DNA from: Flavobacterium ginsenosidimutans
GTDB lineage: Bacteria; Bacteroidota; Bacteroidia; Flavobacteriales; Flavobacteriaceae
NCBI RefSeq assembly: GCF_003254625.1
Contig: NZ_QJRJ01000065.1
Coordinates: 1 to 64,000, forward strand
Reading direction: 5' to 3'
DNA length: 64,000 nt
Shown: piece after piece, positions 59,924 to 64,000 of the stretch
How the letters are laid out: every line of letters begins with the position of its first letter
Position numbering within the stretch: the stretch's first letter is position 1
Translations under genes and position numbers: made by a program
The notes under the pieces: generated by a model
The model's input: only the letters and a program-made list of their open reading frames with translations
The model's database searches: none
Told to the model about the DNA's origin: nothing

Positions 59924-60583
59924 TTAATTCAGTTCATAATTTCCATTTGCCCATTTTTTGCTTGGAGCAATCCATTCATCTAATGCTTTATATAAAAAGC
60001 CGTGTTTCAAATTTGTATTTAATTCAATTTCTTTAAAATGCTCTATTTTGCATTTAGAAGTTTCTTTTCGCTTTATCGCAGAAACTCCATAAATATCTGA
60101 TTTTTCATAAATGGTTAAAATATTACCGCAGAAATTAATATCTGGAATTTCCTGAATATCAACATCTCTAAAACACCCAATGAAAACAAAATTCACATCT
60201 GGATTGGAGAGATAAGTTGAAACAAATTGGGCAATGTAACCGCCTTTTGAAGTTCCAATTACCGTAATATGATTTGGCGGAACACCTTTTTTAATTAATG
60301 CTTTTACCTGTTTAGTAATCTTTTGGGCATAATCAGCGGCGTTTGTGTTTTTCTTTCTTTTTTCACTAAAAACAATAAAGTTGTCTTTTCTAAAAGATTT
60401 TAAAATTTCGTTGTATTCTGCTTTTCCATATTCGGGATGAGGTACATTTAACGGACTGTCTTCAACAAATTTATTATGAAAAAAGAAAATGTAACGTTGA
60501 TTTTCATTTTTTGTCTGGCTAAAACTTACAATGCTAAATAAGATGGAGAATGAGTAAATAAGGGTTTTAAAGATTTTTTTCAT
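59924..60583 (-). CDS. Exported alpha/beta-hydrolase-like protein
   Basis: Not named. A 219-residue protein with signal peptide (TLIYSFSILFSIVSFSQ). VIGTSKGGYIAQFV near residue 108 has a GxSxGG nucleophile elbow, but the motif GTSKGG and the short length suggest a small serine hydrolase or a relative that lost activity. LKHGFLYKALDEW near the C-terminus could supply the His. The substrate is unknown. The lipoprotein gene lies 32 bases upstream. Confidence 0.65.
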   Translation of the reverse strand: MKKIFKTLIYSFSILFSIVSFSQTKNENQRYIFFFHNKFVEDSPLNVPHPEYGKAEYNEILKSFRKDNFIVFSEKRKKNTNAADYAQKITKQVKALIKKGVPPNHITVIGTSKGGYIAQFVSTYLSNPDVNFVFIGCFRDVDIQEIPDINFCGNILTIYEKSDIYGVSAIKRKETSKCKIEHFKEIELNTNLKHGFLYKALDEWIAPSKKWANGNYELN

Positions 60584-60615
60584 GGATTAATTGATAGAAA
60601 AAGGATGAAATTAAT

Positions 60616-61059
60616 TTAGTTTTTTGTGTCAAGTAAAATTTTACTTATCCCAGTTGTGTTATCTTGTTCTAAAACTGCATTTTTAACTTCAACAGATTTT
60701 ATTACTATCGAGGTGCATTCACTTTTTCGCTTTTGCGTTACAACATATATTTCGCAAACATTTTTTCCTTCAATATTGATTGCGTACTTAAGTGAATTAG
60801 ATTCCCAACCAAAGCTTAAAGACAAACGGTTTAAGCTATCCACAAAATCAGATTGAATTGTTTTGTTTTGATTTAAATCGATTATAGTTACTTCTTTTTT
60901 TGGATCAAAAGTGCCATTTTCGAATAAGTTTTCTCTCGAATCTTTATCAATTAATTCAAAAGTAAGAACTGCTGGTCCTGTAGAACAAAGTTGATCAGAT
61001 CCACATCCTGCTGTAAAAATTAAAACAAGAAGAAGTGAAATTATTGGTAGTTTTTTCAT
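60616..61059 (-). CDS. Hypothetical lipoprotein
   Basis: Not recognised. A 147-residue lipoprotein (lipobox TAGC in VLIFTAGCGSDQLC). The body (LTFELIDKDSRENLFENGTFD, then NSLKYAINIEGKNVCEIYVVTQKRK) resembles small Bacteroidota beta-sandwich lipoproteins. No motif indicates activity. It may be co-transcribed with the downstream exported protein. Confidence 0.6.
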   Translation of the reverse strand: MKKLPIISLLLVLIFTAGCGSDQLCSTGPAVLTFELIDKDSRENLFENGTFDPKKEVTIIDLNQNKTIQSDFVDSLNRLSLSFGWESNSLKYAINIEGKNVCEIYVVTQKRKSECTSIVIKSVEVKNAVLEQDNTTGISKILLDTKN

Positions 61060-61110
61060 TGATTACTATAAGTTTTTGGTTTAACCAAATGTAGGATTTT
61101 TATATGTAAT

Positions 61111-61270
61111 CTAAACGTTAACTTTAATAGAAAATAATATTTTAAATGCAATATTATATTTAAAATCATTAGTATCATTGTAATGAACTTTCTGGAGAAT
61201 AGTTCCATTTTGCAAAATCACAATGCTTGGATCTGCTTTTTCAACTGTTTTTAAAGCTGTCGCAAAAACA
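61111..61270 (-). pseudogene. Relic of the 3' end of a BT_3928-like gene
   Basis: The minus strand encodes TALKTVEKADPSIVILQNGT, then ILQKVHYNDTNDF, closely matching the C-terminus of the complete gene at 62399-63499 (TALKTVERANPSIVVVHDGT, then IAQKVHYNDTDDL). Similarity stops just upstream, near 61268, in the spacer next to the membrane protein gene's stop codon (61281). There is no start codon and a small indel breaks the frame at its 5' side. This is a decayed partial duplicate. Confidence 0.85.
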
Positions 61271-61280
61271 AGAAATGAGT

Positions 61281-62306
61281 TTATTTTTTCTTATTTAGAA
61301 AATGATTATACGTCATTAAAAGGAATGGGAATGTTACAAAAGTTAGCCAGATTATAAATTGTCTGGAAACGATGTCAAAACAATAATTTAAAAAGAAAAT
61401 AGTACTAACAAAAAGAATACAGAACTTAGAGTCTGATTTGCTTACCTGTGTATCTGAATATCTATCGATGTGTTGATTTTTGAGTTCGCTTATGGTGTCA
61501 GAATACTCTATAAAGAAGAATATTTTCCAACTAGGCAGAAAACCAATAAGCATCATAAAATTCTGAATCATGTAAATACTTGAAATACCTAAAAGAAAAT
61601 ATTGAATTGCAATATAAGTTCCTTGTATTAATTCATTAGTGCTTACAATGTTTCCACTATGAAAAAAACCAGATAAATTATCGATAGCAAAAAACATCAT
61701 AATTATCGAACTCCAGATGCTTAGGATTAGTTTTTTAGTATCAGATAAATAAACTTTACTAAAAGCATTATAAAAAGAAAATAAGGAAAGAGAAATTACA
61801 ATAATAATAAATGTTCGTAAGATGATATTATCAAATCTTACCAAACCAGTATCTACAACCCAATAAATCATGGATATCGAAAGCATTAAGGTTATACCTT
61901 CTGTCAATTGAGGAGCAATTCTTCTCCGATTAAATATTAGTGAAAAAGTAACATATAAAATAAAGAAAACAATAGGCCAAGCTAAAATACTTAGATTTAA
62001 AATTTGGGTCAAATCAAATTTTGTATTAGGCGAGATGTGATATAAATAAAGGCCTAAAGAAAAAGTAGCAATAAAAGAAATAATTGATATTAAAACAGCT
62101 GTTTTCCAGGTTTTTGTAATTCTTTTGCTTTCAAAAATAATACCTGCTATTAATGCTAGAATATGAAGAGGAAGCAAATGTATACCATCAGTTTCGTAAA
62201 AATTAAAATCACAGATGGCATAAAGAATTAAAAAGAATAGAAATGAAAAAAGGTAAAGATATTTAGAAAACGTGCTAGTTAATTCATTTTTTAGTTTTGA
62301 ACTCAT
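61281..62306 (-). CDS. Hypothetical polytopic membrane protein
   Basis: Not recognised. A 341-residue protein of about 10 hydrophobic segments spread across its whole length (starting YLYLFSFLFFLILYAICDF) with short polar loops and a Ser/Asp-rich loop before the last two segments (residues about 275-295). It lies between the complete BT_3928-like gene and its relic, so it may have been inserted into, or have replaced part of, a duplicated copy. Confidence 0.6.
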   Translation of the reverse strand: MSSKLKNELTSTFSKYLYLFSFLFFLILYAICDFNFYETDGIHLLPLHILALIAGIIFESKRITKTWKTAVLISIISFIATFSLGLYLYHISPNTKFDLTQILNLSILAWPIVFFILYVTFSLIFNRRRIAPQLTEGITLMLSISMIYWVVDTGLVRFDNIILRTFIIIVISLSLFSFYNAFSKVYLSDTKKLILSIWSSIIMMFFAIDNLSGFFHSGNIVSTNELIQGTYIAIQYFLLGISSIYMIQNFMMLIGFLPSWKIFFFIEYSDTISELKNQHIDRYSDTQVSKSDSKFCILFVSTIFFLNYCFDIVSRQFIIWLTFVTFPFLLMTYNHFLNKKK

Positions 62307-62337
62307 ATTTCTTACTGGTAAATTGTTTATTCAAAAA

Positions 62338-62371
62338 AACGCCAATAAATCTAAAAAAGAAATATTGGCGT
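62338..62371 (-). terminator. Terminator of BT_3928-like gene
   Basis: Stem CGCCAATA / TATTGGCG with T-runs on the minus strand, downstream of the stop codon at 62399. Confidence 0.85.
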
Positions 62372-62398
62372 CTTTAAAATTTATATTTTTTTGAAATA

Positions 62399-63499
62399 TT
62401 ATAATTTCAAATCATCAGTATCATTGTAGTGTACTTTTTGAGCGATAGTTCCGTCATGTACAACCACAATACTTGGATTTGCTCTTTCAACTGTTTTTAA
62501 AGCAGTTCCATCGCAAAAATAGAAATCAATATCTAAAGCGTAGTTTTTCTTCGCTTTAGCAATTTCGTCAGCTCCAGAAGCAGTCATTCCAATTACTTTG
62601 TAACCTTTTGCTTTTGCATCAGCAGTAACTTTTGCTAATTTTTTCATTCCTTCAGGATTTGATAAATTCAAATCGTAAGTTACGAAGATTAGTAATTTTG
62701 GCTCTTTTAATAATTCTTCTTTATAGTCAGAATCATCTTTTGTCATAGAAAAATCGTGAATAGGAGGAATGTAGCCTTCAGTAATTACTTTGTCTTTACG
62801 ATCCACAAAAACAGCACCTTCTGGAATATTCATTAAATCTTTCTCTGTAAATTCTTTTTCAACGCCATTTACTTTGTAGATAAAAATCATTTCTACAACA
62901 GATTTTGGAGCGCCTTCTGGAATTTCCATTCCTTTTTCGATGTTTGTTCCTACTTTATACGGACGGAAATCTTTAATTGGATTATGATTGATAACCCAAA
63001 CCGCCATAAAAACGCATAAAACAATGCTGATTAAAGTGATAATGTTAGTTACCAATTTAGAAAATAAAGGTTTTACTAATTTTTTGTTGATAAATAAAAT
63101 CAGGATAAAGAATAGTAAAACAACATCTTTTGTGAATGATTGCCAAGGCGTTAAGTGTAAAGCGTCTCCGAAACATCCGCAATCTTTTACTACATCAAAA
63201 TATGCTGAATAGAAAGTAAGGAATGTAAAGAAAACAATCAATAAGAGTAAAGCCCAAATCGTTAGTTTTGATTTATAGCCAACCAACAGCATTACACCTA
63301 AAACTACTTCTAAAATCACTAAAAAGATCGCTAATCCTAAAGCTAATGGCTCTAAAAATGGCATATTGAAAACAGGTTCACTGAAATATTCAGCCAGTTT
63401 ATAAGAGAATCCAACAGGATCGTTTAGTTTGATTAATCCGGAAATAATAAATAGGACACCGACAAATAATCGGGAGAATTGGGTAATGATGTTTTTCAT
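62399..63499 (-). CDS. BT_3928-like protein: DoxX/MauE-like membrane and thioredoxin-like domain
   Basis: A 366-residue protein. The N-terminal half has four to five membrane segments of the DoxX/MauE type, with a redox motif CGCFGD in DVVKDCGCFGDALHLTPWQ (near 107-125). The C-terminal half (about 175-366) is an extracytoplasmic thioredoxin-like domain lacking a CxxC (FYFCDGTALKTVE, only one Cys). Similar proteins are usual in Bacteroidota and are thought to act in thiol chemistry. It lies 65 bases downstream of the DUF1599 gene. Confidence 0.8.
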   Translation of the reverse strand: MKNIITQFSRLFVGVLFIISGLIKLNDPVGFSYKLAEYFSEPVFNMPFLEPLALGLAIFLVILEVVLGVMLLVGYKSKLTIWALLLLIVFFTFLTFYSAYFDVVKDCGCFGDALHLTPWQSFTKDVVLLFFILILFINKKLVKPLFSKLVTNIITLISIVLCVFMAVWVINHNPIKDFRPYKVGTNIEKGMEIPEGAPKSVVEMIFIYKVNGVEKEFTEKDLMNIPEGAVFVDRKDKVITEGYIPPIHDFSMTKDDSDYKEELLKEPKLLIFVTYDLNLSNPEGMKKLAKVTADAKAKGYKVIGMTASGADEIAKAKKNYALDIDFYFCDGTALKTVERANPSIVVVHDGTIAQKVHYNDTDDLKL

Positions 63500-63564
63500 A
63501 ATGAATATTTAAAAATTCAAATTCCAAGTTTAGCATTGGAATTTGGGATTTAAAATTTGAAATT

Positions 63565-64000
63565 TTATTTAGTAATAGGATTTAGGATTAAAGCAAAAAC
63601 AGAATAATTAATCATATCCTGATAATTAGCATCGATTCCTTCAGACACTATTGTTTTTCCTTTATTATCTTCAATTTGCTTAACGCGAAGGAGTTTCTGC
63701 AAAATCAAATCGGTTAATGAACTTACACGCATATCGCGCCAAGCTTCGCCGTAATCGTGATTTTTGGCTTCCATTAAATCTTTGGTTAATTTTACTTTAG
63801 CATCGTATAATTCAGTTGCTTTTTCTACGTCAAGATCTGGCTGATCTACAACGCCCAATTCTAACTGAATCAAAGCCATGATAGAATAATTGATGATTCC
63901 GATAAATTCTCCTTTTTCGTCTTCATCTACTTTACGAACCTCGTTTTCCTGTAAACTTCTAATTCGTTGCGCTTTTATAAAAATTTGATCTGTCAGCGAT
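63565..64000 (-). CDS. DUF1599-family protein, 5' end beyond window
   Basis: The reading frame stays open from the stop codon to the right edge, so this is a gene cut off at its 5' end (the first internal ATG at 63879 is not its start). It has two similar halves: SLTDQIFIKAQRIRSLQENE near the window edge and SLTDLILQKLLRVKQIED in the C-terminal half, each followed by IINYSIMALIQLE / MINYSVFALIL. DUF1599 is of unknown function; conserved Tyr and Trp (HDYGEAWRDMRV) suggest a nucleotide-related fold, but this is unproven. Confidence 0.85.
   Translation of the reverse strand, partial: SLTDQIFIKAQRIRSLQENEVRKVDEDEKGEFIGIINYSIMALIQLELGVVDQPDLDVEKATELYDAKVKLTKDLMEAKNHDYGEAWRDMRVSSLTDLILQKLLRVKQIEDNKGKTIVSEGIDANYQDMINYSVFALILNPITK

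Noticed and set aside
63565-63879. Treating the DUF1599 gene as a 104-residue complete gene
   Set aside because: The frame stays open to the right edge with family-like sequence, so the ATG at 63879 is internal.

Overview
The window reads as chromosomal DNA of a Flavobacterium-like member of the Bacteroidota. The support is the low G+C content, a SusC/SusD pair with glycoside hydrolases, flavobacterial families such as BT_3928-like and DUF1599 proteins, and many start sites preceded by the Bacteroidota -7 promoter element TAnnTTTG. Shine-Dalgarno sequences are weak or absent. I see no rRNA, tRNA, insertion sequence, prophage or CRISPR array. The species cannot be fixed from the sequence alone.

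Layout. 0-3 kb: pyrE and a Nudix hydrolase diverge with only 7 bases between start codons, followed by a DUF6882-like protein and an XRE regulator. 3-4.9 kb: a two-gene putative anti-phage operon, a SLATT-type membrane effector overlapping a CD-NTase with an AGS-C sensor domain, which is a minimal CBASS-like system. 5-14.5 kb: housekeeping genes (M14 peptidase, DbpA-like RNA helicase, phnA, coaD, ddl, a PASTA protein and an RluD-like pseudouridine synthase), separated by unusually repeat-rich spacers. 14.5-27 kb: mostly minus-strand genes for sulfur transfer, a tandem ABC ATPase, ThuA, hydrolases, two TlpA-like thioredoxins and a CPA1 antiporter. 27-34 kb: dnaK with an elaborate upstream region, corA, pta and ackA.

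34-49 kb is a polysaccharide utilization locus: a membrane-spanning one-component regulator with a propeller-like sensor and LuxR-type HTH, then SusC, SusD, a GH144-like beta-1,2-glucanase, an esterase and a GH3 beta-glucosidase, then a second unit with a glycerophosphodiesterase-like enzyme and a GH43 protein. GH144 plus GH3 points to beta-1,2-glucan. The esterase and phosphodiesterase raise the possibility that the target is the succinylated or phosphoglycerol-decorated periplasmic or cyclic glucan of other bacteria.

49-64 kb holds an M28 peptidase, a Coq4-like protein, kdsA, a fusion of an alkylglycerol-monooxygenase-like domain with a TMEM86/YhhN lysoplasmalogenase-like domain, clpS, prmA, tpiA, a BT_3928-like DoxX/thioredoxin protein with a decayed 3' copy of itself nearby, and the 3' part of a DUF1599 gene running off the end.

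Two features stand out apart from the genes. First, short tandem arrays with exact 7- or 8-base periods (TCTAAAA and CTYAGNNN) sit a few bases from start or stop codons at nine places. Second, several other intergenic repeat families occur, including a hairpin element with a GATAGAAGC...GCGGATAGC core that may be a structured RNA or a small mobile repeat.
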